From positions 12,098,095 through 12,162,094 of the forward strand of contig JAOWCC010000936.1 in the NCBI GenBank assembly GCA_030867875.1: a stretch of DNA of 64,000 bases. Direction: 5' to 3'. Below are positions 11,111-23,160 of this stretch, one piece after another. The first letter of the stretch is position 1. Each line of letters starts with the position of its first letter. The translations under genes and the position numbers were made by a program. The stretch comes from Actinernus sp. WN-2022. Taxonomy: Eukaryota > Cnidaria > Anthozoa > Actiniaria > Actinernidae. A model generated the notes under the pieces. The model was given only the letters and a program-made list of their open reading frames with translations, searched no databases and was not told the DNA's origin.

Positions 11111-13114
11111 AAGTATTTTATATAAAACTAAAATATCCCTAGCCTATAGGAATCTTATTAATATTAATGTTATCTTAATTATATTCTTATAATTCTATGC
11201 AGTTTATTTTTGTAAACAAACTCTGATATACATCCCCAGTGTCCCACAATGAGAAAGAATGAACCCTAACTTAAACCTTATATATACATGTATTATAAAA
11301 TTATGATTATCACCTCTCCCCTTAGCTTGCTCTCCCCTGGTTATGCCAACCATATAGCGATGCACCTCAGCTCACAGCCATGCACTGTCCAGGTCACAAA
11401 ATACTGGATGCACGTTATAAAATAATTACATCACATGTACACTAGACGTACGAAATTGGGTGAAGATGAAGACAAATTGGAACCCATTTATGGCTCTAAA
11501 ATTAAGGAAATCCTACAGTTGTAAGGTACATGTAGACTTTGGATATAAACGGATCCATGATATGCACAATCCTATCTTAAACTTAATCTTTAGCCTTATA
11601 GCTTGTTCTAGGAACTCCACCAACATTCTTATAGAGGTATTCAGGCAAACAAATCAGTTGTACAATCTCATCCGTTTTTTATTTTCACTCAGCGCACTAT
11701 TAAATACATGTAGCTCTCCTGTGTATACTTCATTAGCTCAAGTTCTAGCTCTTTCTGTATACAGTTGAATCTCCCGTAAGTGAACACCCTTGGGACCTAG
11801 AGTAGCTGTCTGCTTATGGGAGGTCGCAATTTAACGTGGAATTACCGAGGCAGGCATGTGATTTTCCGTATTAATTTACAACCGATTTCAATAGGGAAAC
11901 CATTCGACATACTGTAAGATCAAGGACTTACTTATTTAGGTTCCTTATTTAACACAGACATGCTTTGTAAACAGGCTCACTTGTTTATCCTGGTTTTGAG
12001 GTACTGAATCAAATAGTTTAGTGGTCTGATACGTGATCGATAATTATGTTTTGCACGAACACTGAAATCGATTGTAAAGTGTATTAAATCGACATGCTTT
12101 TACTTACCTTTGATTCTTGGGGAATCCTGGAGATTGTTATAAAAGGAATAGAGTTTGATAACGCTAAAACCACAGCAAAAGACAGAGAGTTTACAGCAAA
12201 TGGTTTCACGTGAAGATACGACGGTTAAAGAGAAATATTATACTTCAACATTTGACCGCCAAATTATAATTACTTGAAAGCGTGCGTCCCGTGATCGGAT
12301 TGGTTGCCCAACACGATACCTGGTATTCTCCGCGACGTGATTGGTTGAAAGTATATATCAATACCCGGATGTTTCCAAAGGTTAGCGCCGTTCGTGAAAG
12401 GGCACCATTTGCGCTGCTTTTTTTTTAAAAACATGGCTTCAGCCAGTTCAGGTTGGCGATCAGTTGAAACCAAAAGTTACTAAATGGTGACAAAAAAGAA
12501 GGCTTCAAATGAAACTTCCCAGAGTCGGAGGAACGCTATTATATTGTTACCAAAAGCGTGATCGAATACTTTGAAGTGATAGATCGACAAACTCTGAAAC
12601 AGTTCGGAGTTCCGATCGCGTTCAAAACTTCATCCTGTGGCGTTATATAAATGTTCCCGATCAAGTGCTTCTTGGTTGGGAGAGAGACGATTCAAATTTC
12701 CTTGGTTCGACAGCACTGACGAGTTCACTATTCCAGCAGTGTCCCGGAAACCGTGTCCCCGGTTCAGTTGAACTTGAAGTGCAAAATTATATTATGAACT
12801 CAGACGAAGAAACAATGAATTACCACGGTGGAAACAAAGACCTGGGTCTGCAGGTACGAATTAAGAACAGTTGTGTTCATCGTCACCAAGAGAACAATTA
12901 ATTATTGTTGTTCTATCAAGCTGGAGATGTATATTATATGTTTGGGTGTATGTTTCCTCTGGACATGGATCGAATCTGTCAGGTCAGGTGCGAAAAAAAC
13001 TTTGCCTCGTGAAATCCACAATAATTTTGACTATATGATGGCTGTAATAAGGGTGTTCATGAATGTTCTAGCTGCCGGTGCAAATTTGGAAGTGTGCTGT
13101 GTATAACTTTATAT

Positions 13115-13440
13115 ATATGTATATCCTATGAAAAAAAATAGTAATTACACTGTGTCGTACAGTTTTCATAGTATTTTCATAGTGCCAAATAATTTCATAG
13201 ACTCTTGTTGTAATGATTTCATAGTCATTTCATAGGATGTAAAATTCAAAGCCAAAAAATTCATAGGGTACTGCATTTTTCATAGGATATAATTTCCCTT
13301 TATAAAATTGCATAGCCTTTGAATCTTTCATAGGTCTATGAAAAGTAACCTTCATAGTGCTATGAAAATATTTCATGGTATATTTCATAGGTTGGCCTAA
13401 TTTCATAGCCTTTTCATGTGGTTTTCATAGGAAACTGCAC
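13115..13440. repeat. Right subterminal array of CTATGAAA / TTTCATAG
   Basis: The same 8-mer motif as at 10615-11110, mostly in the TTTCATAG orientation, is repeated through the last 330 bp of the CACTA-type element, ending within about 20 bp of its terminus. Confidence 0.8.
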
Positions 13441-14920
13441 TAGTAGTGTGATTGTTTTGTTATCAGTACAGGTATGTCTGTTAGTTATGTCAAAGGAAGT
13501 TGCCTTCACTGTATTGCTTCCATTTATGCACATGTTTCTGTTCGTGAATATAGTGGCAGGGGCGGCTGTATTCAAGCTATTGTTAGGGCTTGGGTGGGGC
13601 TGCCTCACTTTACCCAAGTGGGATTTGGCGGATTATTGCTGGGCAAGGCCTTTGCTTACCATATATATATATTTTGTGATAAAATTATTAATTTAAATAA
13701 CATGAAAGCGGCTTCAGGCACATAGCCAAAATTGTATCCAACACTTTGTGTTAGCGTAATGACTTTGTCCCAGCAAACGGAGCTAGCCCTGACAATAGTT
13801 ATTATTATTAACTATTAAATGCAGGGGGCAGCATAAAGGAATTATTGACTAGTAAGCAATAAAAGTTTTATGCTGCCCCTCGATTAACATAATTATCATA
13901 ATTATCATTGAACTGCTCATCACGTGTGGCAGGAATATCAATAGGGGATATTCCTATTCAATAGAATGTTAACCCCATCTAGGCAATGACCTGCATACCA
14001 CGGCCATGTGCTCTCAGTTGGGGCCTCATTTGGATTCGGTGATCTACAGGGCGTCAAGGCGCTGTCTTTTTAACCCACCACCTCCCCTTGTCCTTGACGC
14101 GTGTTATACTTTATGGCTAGTTTATCGGATTATAGTCCTCACCTTTGCTGGGAAATTACAAGGCCTTTCTTTGGCATATATGTATTTGGTAATAAAATTA
14201 TGAATTTTAAAACCATTAAGGTATCAGGAGCCCTTTATGCGATATTTTTTTGTGAAAAAAATCTTATTGATTTTTTAGAATGTTCAAAGTTAATTCTACA
14301 GTTTAAGTGAAAATAAAATTTCTAAACATTTTATTTTCAACGAGAAATTACAGCGAAAAGAAATATGGACGGGAAAGCAGGCTGGCATCGGCTTATTAAC
14401 ACTTGTGAAGCATTCTCATGGAAACCGCGAAAAAACACGGGAATCTTTTATAAATATACACGAAACACGCTCACTCATCTAGCTCGTCTTGAAGCCGTTG
14501 AGTTGCAAATATTAATTTACGTTTCACACAGAAATCATATCTAAAATCGAGTTTAATAGTAATTTGGCAGCTTCAAATTACGAATTGAGCTATATAAGGG
14601 AGTGCTTATGTCCGTGAAGAAACGAAAGTCGCCGCTGACGGAAAGCGATCTTGGTTGGCTCATATTATTATAACCAAGATAATCAGTGGGCAGAAGTTGC
14701 AGATTCTGAAAAGTCAATTCTAAGTTGAAAGAGTGAAAGTGCCTATAAACTTCGCCATGAAGTTTCTACTGTAAATTCGCCTTTGAAAGCCGAAGACGAA
14801 GAACCGACTGAAACCGAACACGATCACCTTCTGTAACAGTTATTGTACTGGTTTGGTCTGTTTCTTTACGTTTTCTTCGTCTTTGCCTTCTCTGTGCACT
14901 CATGATTTCTGAATTAGGCG

Positions 14921-15617
14921 CGATATCGACTGACTATCGAATATCGGATAATTATATCTCGATAATATCGGATATATATGAATGATATATGTCTATTAGA
15001 TATCTAATCAGATAAGCCCCCTTTACCTTTACTCATTACAAGTGCTTGATATTCGATACTATCCGATATTATCCGATATTATCACGTTAGATGTCTATTA
15101 GATATCTAATTATATAGACCCTCTTACCTTAAGTTTACTCAAGTGCTTGATATTAGATATTATCCGATATTATCCGATATTATCACGTTAGATATCTATT
15201 AGATATCTAATTAGATAGACCCCCTTACTTTTACTCAAGTGCTTGATATTCGATATTATCCGATATTATCCGATATTATCACGTTAGATATCTATTAGAT
15301 ATCTAATTAGATAGACCCCCTTACCTTTACTCAAGTTATATTCGATATTATCCGATATTATGTAGACGGAATAAATTATTCGATATGTTGTGGCAATACC
15401 TTGAATGAAAAATATCCGATATTCGATGATATTTGTTTGATATTAGACTATACAAAATGAGTGATATTATCCGATATTATTTAGGCGTAATAAATTATCC
15501 GATGTTTTGCAGTAATATCTTGAATGAAAAATATCCGATATTCGATGAGATTTGTTTGATATTAGACTATAAAAAATCTGATATTATCCGATATTCGATA
15601 GTCAGTCGATATCCCGC
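14921..15617. repeat. Tandem repeats within an inverted repeat frame
   Basis: A unit of about 97 bp (GTTAGATATCTATTAGATATC, a GACCCCCTTACC part, then repeated CGATATTATC) occurs about four times at 14985-15380. It is followed by two copies of a related unit of about 125 bp containing ACCTTGAATGAAAAATATCC. The array is bracketed by GATATCGACTGACTATCGAA and its reverse complement (14921 and 15617), so it looks like a TIR element made largely of its own terminal motif. Confidence 0.75.
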
Positions 15618-15923
15618 CTGAATCTGATTTCTGTGAAATACCATGACAATGGTAACGCTAAAATTGAATTTGTCTACTGCGATATACTTATCGCACTGAA
15701 GAGCAAACTTATCGTGGTCTGCGTAGTCCTTCACAGAAGCGCCCAAAATCCATGAACAACATGGCATCGTGTTTCACTATACCTACTGCTCAGCATCAAA
15801 TACTGGAAAAATGACATTCTTAATGACAGATAAGTTAATTGTGTCAACAAACCTCAGTGGGATGCCAGGAAACTTTCAAACCATTTTTCACGGCGTTATA
15901 AAAGTTTTGTAGCATGTATTCGG

Positions 15924-16195
15924 GGCTCCCGTCCCTCTAGATTGAAAATTGGCATATAGCTAGATCAATATGTTGACAAAAAAAAGGGTGTCTCAGTTTT
16001 TTAATGCATTTTTTGTTCTTGAGATACTTTCATGTTTCTTTCTTCAACCCCTAAAAAAGGTGTTCCAGATCTTTACAGTTGATTATTTTCACGACGGAAT
16101 AAGATATCAGAAAACTGAGACACTCCTTTTTAGATCAATATATCTACTTTATGAAGGATTTCCGTCCAATTCCCGAGGGACGGGGGCTCCAGCTA
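15924..16195. mobile_element. Small palindromic element (MITE-like)
   Basis: GGGGCTCCCGTCCCTC at the left pairs with GAGGGACGGGGGCTCC at the right. Inside them AGATCAATATGTTGAC and CTTTTTAGATCAATATATCT also pair. It is noncoding. No certain target duplication is seen. Confidence 0.6.
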
Positions 16196-16725
16196 TAAGG
16201 TATGGTGAAATTGGATTAAAATCACAATAAATAAATGAGTTTTAATAATAAGGAAAATCAAGCTATTTTCTACAATCTATGTTTATTAAGCTTTCCGTAA
16301 AATATATACTTTGTAGGAGTTTTCTTGAATTTAACGCGCGCAATTAAAAGTTTTCGGGAAGCGGACTTGAAGGGCTCCTGATACCTTAAAGCGGGTATGT
16401 ATTTTATCCAACACTTTGTGTTAGTGTAATGACTTTTGTCCAAGCAAACGGAGCTAGGGCTGACTAGTTTATTATTATTAACTATTAAATGCAGGGGGCA
16501 GCATAAATTACATTTATTGTCAACTTATCAGTGACGATGCTTAACTGATAAAATAAATTAATCTAAGATATTAAACTTAATAACTAATATCAGTTCTCAT
16601 TTATCGCCATACCGTGATACGGTTACCTTAATGAACAAAATGTATCAGTTTGTTAGTAACAACAACATAATTAATTGATGTCATTGATACGATGTTTATT
16701 GTTGCTGTTTCTTTCTCTGTTTAAG

Positions 16726-17002
16726 CTGGTATCAGGTCATTGTGTTTGAAGAAGGAGAAGAAAAGAACCTAACCGTTACCAATACAACAGAGTTTTATGG
16801 TCACGAGAAAGCAAAAGCAAAGGATTTAGACTATTACATTGCAGCAGAGATAACGGCACATATGATGGGTCCACCTAAATGGATGATTATCGGAGACTCT
16901 TCAAAGTATGCTGGCAAAAACCAGGAATACAAGAACGCACCTTTGAAAGAGGGGAAGCGCTATAAAGTATACATCAGAGCAATGACTTACCAAGCAGGAA
17001 AG
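16726..17002 (+). CDS. Host receptor exon: main part of the fibronectin III domain
   Basis: A 277-bp exon has acceptor TTTAAG at 16725 and a perfect GTAAGT donor after 17002. One base completes the codon left by exon 4573-4657. The remaining 92 codons read WYQVIVFEEGEEKN, then DYYIAAEI, WMIIGDSSKY and EGKRYKVYIRAMTYQAGK. This is the extended fibronectin III pattern found next to the membrane in receptor-type tyrosine phosphatases and related receptors, with the conserved Y-x-V-x-x-R-A core. It ends in phase 0, matching exon 18319-18370. It is extracellular by position in the model. Confidence 0.85.
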
Positions 17003-18318
17003 GTAAGTCAAGAAGATCAACAAAAATCAACAAAAAAGGAACGTTATTAGTTATATGTTTCTTTTTTTATATGCTCTTTATATGCCGGGTTACAACATCT
17101 CTCAAGGAAGTGAGGTTATTAATCGACTATTCAGAGCCCCGTTAGACTACACAACTGCAGTAGAGTAACGTGATATAAATGAAAAACAAGTTTCATTGAA
17201 ACATTGGTTTATTTTTGTTTACTACCGTCTTCGTTATTACGCGATCGACTTTTCATACTTTCCCGCCGTAATATGGCATGGATTTCCGCCAATCATCGAA
17301 GTTGGAGGAGCTACAAAGCAAGCTTCAGCAGTTTACTTTTCCTTCAAGTAAAGATTTCAGTTCAGAATTTCGAGTTAGAATTTCGTATTGTATACGGTTT
17401 GGTGTCAGGATTTCGACTGATTCAAGATATGAATAAGGGTTTTAAACCCTTCGAAATTCGCGAAAGCACAAATGAAAGTGAAACAGAGACATGGAGAAAA
17501 GTCTATTGATCGATAAAATTGAAAGACTCCAGCTGCAATTTTTAAGAGCTCCAGTTTAGTATTTTAGCCTTCTTCAAAGTTTTATTTCCCCGTCAACAAA
17601 GCGGAACCGACATTAAAAAGTGTTGATAAAGCGAGACTGATAGTGTAGCATAGTCATGCACTCGTTTAAATTCAACTTAATTTGCTGGTATTTTAGTATT
17701 TTTCCGTCTGCAAGTGTTTTCTCCAATCTTTTCTTTTAGTTTTGGAAGAGTTTGGGGCCGTTTGGTAGCCTTCGAACACTTTATTTTAGGTGGTGTGTTT
17801 CTGTGTAATTGCATCGATACGGTAGATTGATTTACGCGTACGTTGATATTTTCTCTTACATGACTAAGTCAATATTGTATTTTACTAGCATGTCTTTCTT
17901 CCGAGTTTACCATTTTTTAGGTAATCAGATAATCAGAAAAGTATACGATAATTTTAAGGGTGGTCGAAGTGACGCTGTAATTAAATTTGATCGATCCGAG
18001 AGTAGGAATCCTTACTGAAAGTCCTGACTCGAAATCCTGACTGGTGTCTGCTGCAGAAGCTGTTTTGACAGTTAACCCCTCCCACCTAGAAAATTGACGG
18101 AATTCATATTATTTATTGCAATCTTTCTGCGGAAAAGTATCAAATGCCCGTCGCATAACAATGAAAACGGCTGTAAAATCAAAGTAAGCATTGTGAATAG
18201 GAATTTAGCGACTATTTTTTTTAAACGGAAGGTGCAAGTTTTTAAACACGTTTTGAAATATGTTCTAATGAAGACAAAATAGCATTTAGTTATAATACAT
18301 TTTGTTGATATTTAACAG
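17003..18318. other. Intron, no mobile element recognised
   Basis: AT-rich intron sequence without recognisable repeats or coding motifs. Confidence 0.4.
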
Positions 18319-18370
18319 GAGCCATATGCTGGTGGAGTTGCTTTGGTAGCAGAGATAAATGCTGCTTGGG
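18319..18370 (+). CDS. Host receptor mini-exon linking fibronectin III to Ig domain
   Basis: A 52-bp exon has acceptor TTTAACAG and donor GTAGGA. In phase 0 it reads EPYAGGVALVAEINAAW, the last strand of a fibronectin III-type domain (compare YGxSxxAxI in related receptors). It ends one base into a codon, exactly the phase required by the Ig exon at 33637. It was identified only from phase matching and family pattern, so confidence is moderate. Confidence 0.6.
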
Positions 18371-18954
18371 GTAGGAACATTCTCCTTTCTTGTCTAAAAA
18401 CTTCGCATGTAAGACGTGGGTTAAAAAATGAAAATGAAAAACATGATTAGAGAACAAGCTCCTTTTTAACTCTTGGATGCACGCATGTGCAGAACGAGTT
18501 ATTGGGTTTAGTTGGATGCGAGATAATTTATGCATCGCATTTTTTCTGTGGATCGAGGACTCGCCGTTGGCTTTCCCAAAGACGTTTGATTTTCCGAAGA
18601 TATATTGTCGAATGTTTTGGCACGCGGCCAAGGTTTCGAGTTTTTATTTAATTTAACCAAATAATGTCCTATTGTTTGCCTCAAGAGCACCAGGTGCTCA
18701 TCTAGGAAGCTCACACTACCGTTACAATTTTTTTTTTACAACGAGTAAGGTAGAGAACAAGGAAACGACTTATGATAATAATAGATAAAGCAAGAAAACA
18801 GAAAGCAGGAACAATGGATCGCAATAAGTAAATTATAGAAAAGAATATGTCAAATTATAATGTGATAATTAGAAAAACTTACAGGGACCAAAAACACTTT
18901 GAATCACTTTTACATAACTATAAAATTGATAATACTACTCTAAAGCCAGTTAAA

Positions 18955-19484
18955 TTAATCAAATCGCTTTGTTTCAATATTATAAAACTGTATTGCTTTA
19001 AAAACTTCTATATTTTTATTACTGCTTAATTCAGAAGAGCCATGGAGTAGTAATTTCACTTTTATATTATCCGATGTAACTTGCCAGTGAGGGATTAAAA
19101 GTGCAACGGAGGCAAATAACGTATGACGCACTGCGGCATGTAGTGGAAAATCTAATAAATAGTGTTTAACAGTTTCCTTGGCAAATCCGCAGAGACAAAA
19201 AGCTGTTGGTGCGCAATTGGTTTTAAATAGGTTATCATTTAAAGCGAGTGTGACATATTGATGCAAATCTAGTAATGGGAAAAATTGTAGAGTCTGTCAT
19301 AATTATTACTACTAAAGCTTTGATTTAGAGCTTTCTTAAAACCAGGTAATTGCGGTATGCTTGCTATAGTTTGACTGTGCGAACAAAAAAATGTTATCGG
19401 AGAAGTTCGAAAGGATTTGGTCTTGTTGTTAAAGGTAAATATTCCGAAATTATTGATACAGCTATATTGTAAAAATACAAACAT
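18955..19484 (-). pseudogene. LINE C-terminal fragment
   Basis: The - strand reads QLPGFKKALNQSF and then, after a frame change near 19268, CLCGFAKETVKHYLLDFPLHAAVRHTLF. This C-x-C-G...E-T-x-x-H-Y-L...R pattern is the cysteine/histidine tail of LINE ORF2 proteins. Only about 180 residues of the C-terminus remain and no RT motifs are present. Confidence 0.65.
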
Positions 19485-19769
19485 TCGTTCGGGATTTACG
19501 AGAGAAGACCGAGCGCATTTCGCTTAGCTCAGCTAGATGTATAGAGTCAGGCAATTGTATACGTTGTGGACATCAAAGATGGCGGTCTGGATTCCGTGTG
19601 CTGCAAACATTCAATGCTGGACTGAATTAAGCCAAAATCTGAGGTTTTCTCAGCGTTTAAAACGTTGAGTTGAAACTATAAATTGCACCATTCTCTGGAC
19701 TCTGCAAAAGTTCTCGTATTTTTTAAGTAACATTTGTTTTGGTGATGCACGTACTCAGCATGTACTCAT

Positions 19770-20680
19770 GATGCACGTACTCAGTCAGTATAATCTGCAG
19801 ACTGGGTGAACAACTACAGAATACAACGCCACTTTTGAAGGTATTCTCAGAAAACACGGCTCCATGGCTCCATGGAGTGTTCTTAATCCTATAAGTTGAT
19901 ACTTTGCCAAAACCTTACCCAAAATCCTAAAGACAACCATAAGCCTATGTGACGTTAAGCGTAATACCATCCCACATCCCAAAGTCCTATCTTAAATGCA
20001 GTCCTATATTTCACATCATGCCTACCTAAAGAACATAGTATCTGAACCGTGGCTCCACAGTTTCTCATTACTATTGAATCAGTAACTTATACTAAAACAA
20101 TAATTATAATACTACCTCAAAATAACATAGTATCTGAAGTAGCTCCATGGCTCCACAGTTTCTCATTACTATTGAGAATCATTACTATTGTGTCGACAGC
20201 ACAGTAGACGATATGGCTGTTTATAGATATCCGATTCCCGCGAAATAAAATGGTTACCATGTTTGCTTTCGCTGCGGACAATGCGTGCTCCCCTGCATAG
20301 GAAAATAGCTGCGTGAATGCATAATGAGAAGTGACGTTTCGTCGTTTGATTGGTTTAGTGCAGATATCCTTTTTCTACTTTCGCGGGAAACACAAAGCTA
20401 AAAATAGCTACATCATCTGTTCTGCTGTTGGTTAGACCTAATCTGGGAGACGTACGCTCCTGGTAATGGGCTCCTGCTTATACTAAATGAATAATTATAT
20501 TACTACCTCAAAAGAACATAGTATCTGAACCGTGGCTTTCATTACTATTGAATAACTTATACTAAAACAATAATTAAAATACTACCCTAAAAGAACATAG
20601 TATCTGAATTGGCTCCCTGGCTCCACATTTTCTCATTACTATTGAATAACTTATACTAAATGAATACATGTGGTTATATT
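19770..20680. repeat. Dispersed repeat units with AGAACATAGTATCTGAA
   Basis: A unit of about 90 bp (AACATAGTATCTGAA, GGCTCC, CACAGTTTCTCATTACTATTG, ACTTATACTAAA, ACTACCTCAAA) recurs at about 20030, 20123, 20515 and 20595. A further diverged copy lies near 21585. A different 270-bp segment (about 20195-20465, with GCGAAATAAAATGG and inverted TTTCGCGGG) interrupts the array. The class is unknown. Confidence 0.6.
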
Positions 20681-20886
20681 GGGCATTCGTAATTGGCGTC
20701 TTGTGATTTCCCCAAGGACCTACCAACTTGCATATTAAGGGATATTTGCAATTGCAATTCATTTCCACCTCGGTTGTTTACTTCCCGGGGTTAAAGTCTC
20801 CTTCATTGGCATAAATATATATCTAATTGCACTGACTCATAGCTTATTACATGTACCATTGTAATATCATTGATCGTCCACATTAA

Positions 20887-21442
20887 AGTGCCTATAACCC
20901 TTCTTGCAATTTTTTATAGCTATGAACCTCCGAAAAGTTTTGAGTACCTCTGTGAAGAAAGTTTTGGTTTGCAGTGTATACTTTATGTTCTACGCTTGTT
21001 CGAAAACGTGGAAATTTGACCTTTCCTGATCCATGAACTCGTAAGTAAAAGCCTGGGTCGATTCCTAGGTAGACGTCATCTTGACGTCATATAATTAATT
21101 CGACTTTGCAATAATTTGAAGAAATACATTAAATGTTGACTAAAATGACTTTTTTTCTTTACCAACAACTCAAACTGTGTATATTTTCTATGCATCGATA
21201 TTGCTATGATAGAAAGGCGCCATGGAGAATAATTCATTAATGAGATGACGTCTACCCAGGGATCGACACAGGCTTTTAATTTCGCGTTCATGTGTCAGTG
21301 ATCAATGGTCAAATTTACACGATTTCAAACAAGCGTAGAAACATTGAGTATTCTCTGTCAGCCAAACATTTCTTCACAGAAATACTCTATATTATTTTAA
21401 GGTTCATAGCTATAAAACTTGCAAAAAGGGTTACATTGCACT
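20887..21442. mobile_element. TTAA-flanked MITE, AGTGCCTATAA family
   Basis: The 556-bp element starts AGTGCCTATAACCCTTCTTG and ends with the diverged inverse, GGGTTACATTGCACT. It is flanked by TTAA (20883-20886 and 21443-21446). Inverted homology runs at least 45 bp (to AGCTATGAACCT). No coding capacity. The termini resemble those of the larger element at 30477-32258. Confidence 0.8.
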
Positions 21443-21549
21443 TTAAATAATGCTGATTCGCGGCCCTCCTATTATCGCATTGTTTGCTGTATGTAGAATA
21501 GATAATATAAACGTGTTCTGTGCGGCGGAGCGCCGAGACAGAGCACATA

Positions 21550-22420
21550 ATTATATAAGTATTACCTCGATCAAAAGAACATAGTATCTGAATTGGCTCC
21601 GCGGCTCCGTGACTCTCAGTGCAGTCAACCCGATTAAGTATCCCAAATATACTTAAGTGGCTCCGCTGCACCATGGTCGGCCAAAGTCAACCTGATTAAG
21701 TATTTTAAATTTACTTACTGCAAGTGTAAACATTTGATGCATATTTGAAGTAACTCCACGGCTCCGCAGTCAACCTACCATTACATAGCTGTCACTAATT
21801 TAGGGGTTTTAGGGCTCGGAGTCAATACTCAACTTACAAAATATAATGTTTCTGCAATGGACAGGTCCTGTGAATTAATCCAAACCCTAACCCTACATTT
21901 AAAAAACACCCTAACCGTCCACAACGGGTGCTAGCTAATTTTAGGTTTTTCGAGCTATGTTACACAACAACAGAGAACTATAATGCTACACTACATTTTA
22001 AAGGGCTTAAGTCACTAGAGCACATGGATCGCCAGTGGCTTATGGTTAGGTCTGCTGACCGGATTTTCTCAGTAATATTTGCATTCTGAATTCTGAAAAA
22101 CACCCCCGCCGCTTCCATACTAGAAATCAATCTCGAAACTGAAGCCGTGTTAAATAAATCAATAAGCATTGTGCACGTCACATTGATTAATTCCACGGAG
22201 CCGAAGAGTCGCGGAGCCACTTCTAGTTGTAACTAAGCATTGTGCAGAATAAATAATTAGTTCCACGGAAATGTAAACATAGCACATAATAATTACTTAG
22301 GTTCACGGGGCCACGGCGTCAGGCTTCTCGTTATAAGTATGCATTGCGCAGAATAATTATTAGTTCCACTGAGCTGCGCAGAAATAGAAAATACCTTTAG
22401 GTAACCAGCATATAATACAA
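21550..22420. other. Repeat-rich intron sequence
   Basis: Recurrent short phrases such as GGCTCCGCGGCTCC, GTCAACC.GATTAAGTAT and AGTTCCACGGAGC mark an old repetitive array related to 19770-20680. There is no gene. Confidence 0.4.
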
Positions 22421-22427
22421 CATATAA

Positions 22428-22701
22428 GGTCGCTACACACGAAGGGACAAGTCCCTGGGACAGGTCCCTGGGACTTGTCCCCACGGCTGAAGTAGGAAAC
22501 ATATTGTCGCGGTGACAACATTTTGTCTCCGGGACTTGTCCCTTCAAATCAAACTGGTTTGAATTGAGGGGACAAATCCCGGAACAAACTGACAATATTT
22601 TTCCTAGTTCACACGAGGGGACTTGTCCCTTCGTGTGTACGCAACAAGGGATTCGTCCTCGCGATTTTGCCCTGGGACTTGTCCCTTCGTGTGTGCCGAC
22701 C
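22428..22701. mobile_element. 274-bp MITE with GGTCGCTACACACGAAGGGA ends
   Basis: The left terminus reads GGTCGCTACACACGAAGGGA and then CAAGTCCC. The right terminus is GGGACTTGTCCC, TTCGTGTGTGCCGACC. Internal GGGACTTGTCCC palindromes repeat. Flanks TATAA and TATAT may be a diverged target duplication. Confidence 0.75.
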
Positions 22702-22709
22702 TATATGTC

Positions 22710-23160
22710 GGTGTTAGAATGATGTTTGAGCCTAGAATTAAATAGCACTACTAAACCCTTATCGCAATACAGAGCCATTACTGTGGAGCCATGGAGCCAG
22801 CGGCTATAAAACACTTTCAAACTTGGCGTTGTATTCTGCAGTTTAGACAAAGTCTTTATCTGTTCTTCATTGGGCCCTGTATGTAATTTCAGCGAGTTCT
22901 GTTGAACGTTTATCCCTCCACCTCGATCTCCACCTAAGAGTCTAGAACATCACGCTCCAATTTTCATCCAGAATCAATGCTGACCGCAACTAAACCTCAA
23001 ATAATAGCACAACGGTATCTATTCATAGAGCCTCATGCCATTAAATTGAAATAACCACCATTTCTCGATCCTAAATCGAGCAATTTCAAACAAGTTGACG
23101 ACGCTAGTTCCCAAAGCTTGAGTAGTAGTCAACTGTGACAACAAATTTTATACCATCGAG
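22710..23160. other. Intron sequence without recognised feature
   Basis: No coding motif. The left end of the gypsy copy fades out near 23160 and no 3' LTR is seen here. Confidence 0.35.

Larger units (their letters stand above)
10607..13448. mobile_element. CACTA (EnSpm)-type non-autonomous transposon
   Basis: The element begins CACTACTACTATACAATCC and ends with the inverse ACTAGTAGTG. It is flanked by TGA on both sides (10604-10606 and 13449-13451), a 3-bp duplication. CACTA ends with a 3-bp TSD are the hallmark of EnSpm/CACTA elements. Both subterminal regions are filled with CTATGAAA in both orientations, the arrangement in which plant CACTA elements carry their transposase-accessory binding sites. 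The 2 kb in the middle has no transposase. Confidence 0.75.
14220..16385. mobile_element. TTAA-flanked TIR element carrying a GATATC-rich satellite
   Basis: Ends are GGTATCAGGAGCCCTT and its inverse, directly bounded by TTAA at 14216-14219 and 16386-16389. This fits a 4-bp TTAA target duplication as made by piggyBac or Kolobok elements. The neighbouring direct repeat at 13.7 kb shows the corresponding unoccupied sequence, which supports a 2,166-bp insertion. No transposase is encoded. The interior holds tandem repeats (14920-15617) and a small palindromic element (15924-16195). Confidence 0.7.
13620..16510. repeat. Pair of direct repeats about 510 bp apart, second copy split by an insertion
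   Basis: A unit running from TTGCTGGGCAAGGCC-like sequence through ATCCAACACTTTGTGTTAG to ATGCAGGGGGCAGCATAAA occurs at about 13635-13840. It occurs again at about 14146-14215 plus 16390-16505. The second copy is interrupted exactly at a TTAA by the element 14220-16385. Two direct repeats of about 210 bp around about 300 bp resemble a TRIM or small LTR element, but I see no clear TG...CA ends or primer-binding site. Confidence 0.55.

Noticed and set aside
14985..15380. Regular repeats of about 97 bp, CRISPR-like at first sight
   Set aside because: The whole unit is repeated with no unique spacers, and the context is eukaryotic; it is a minisatellite.
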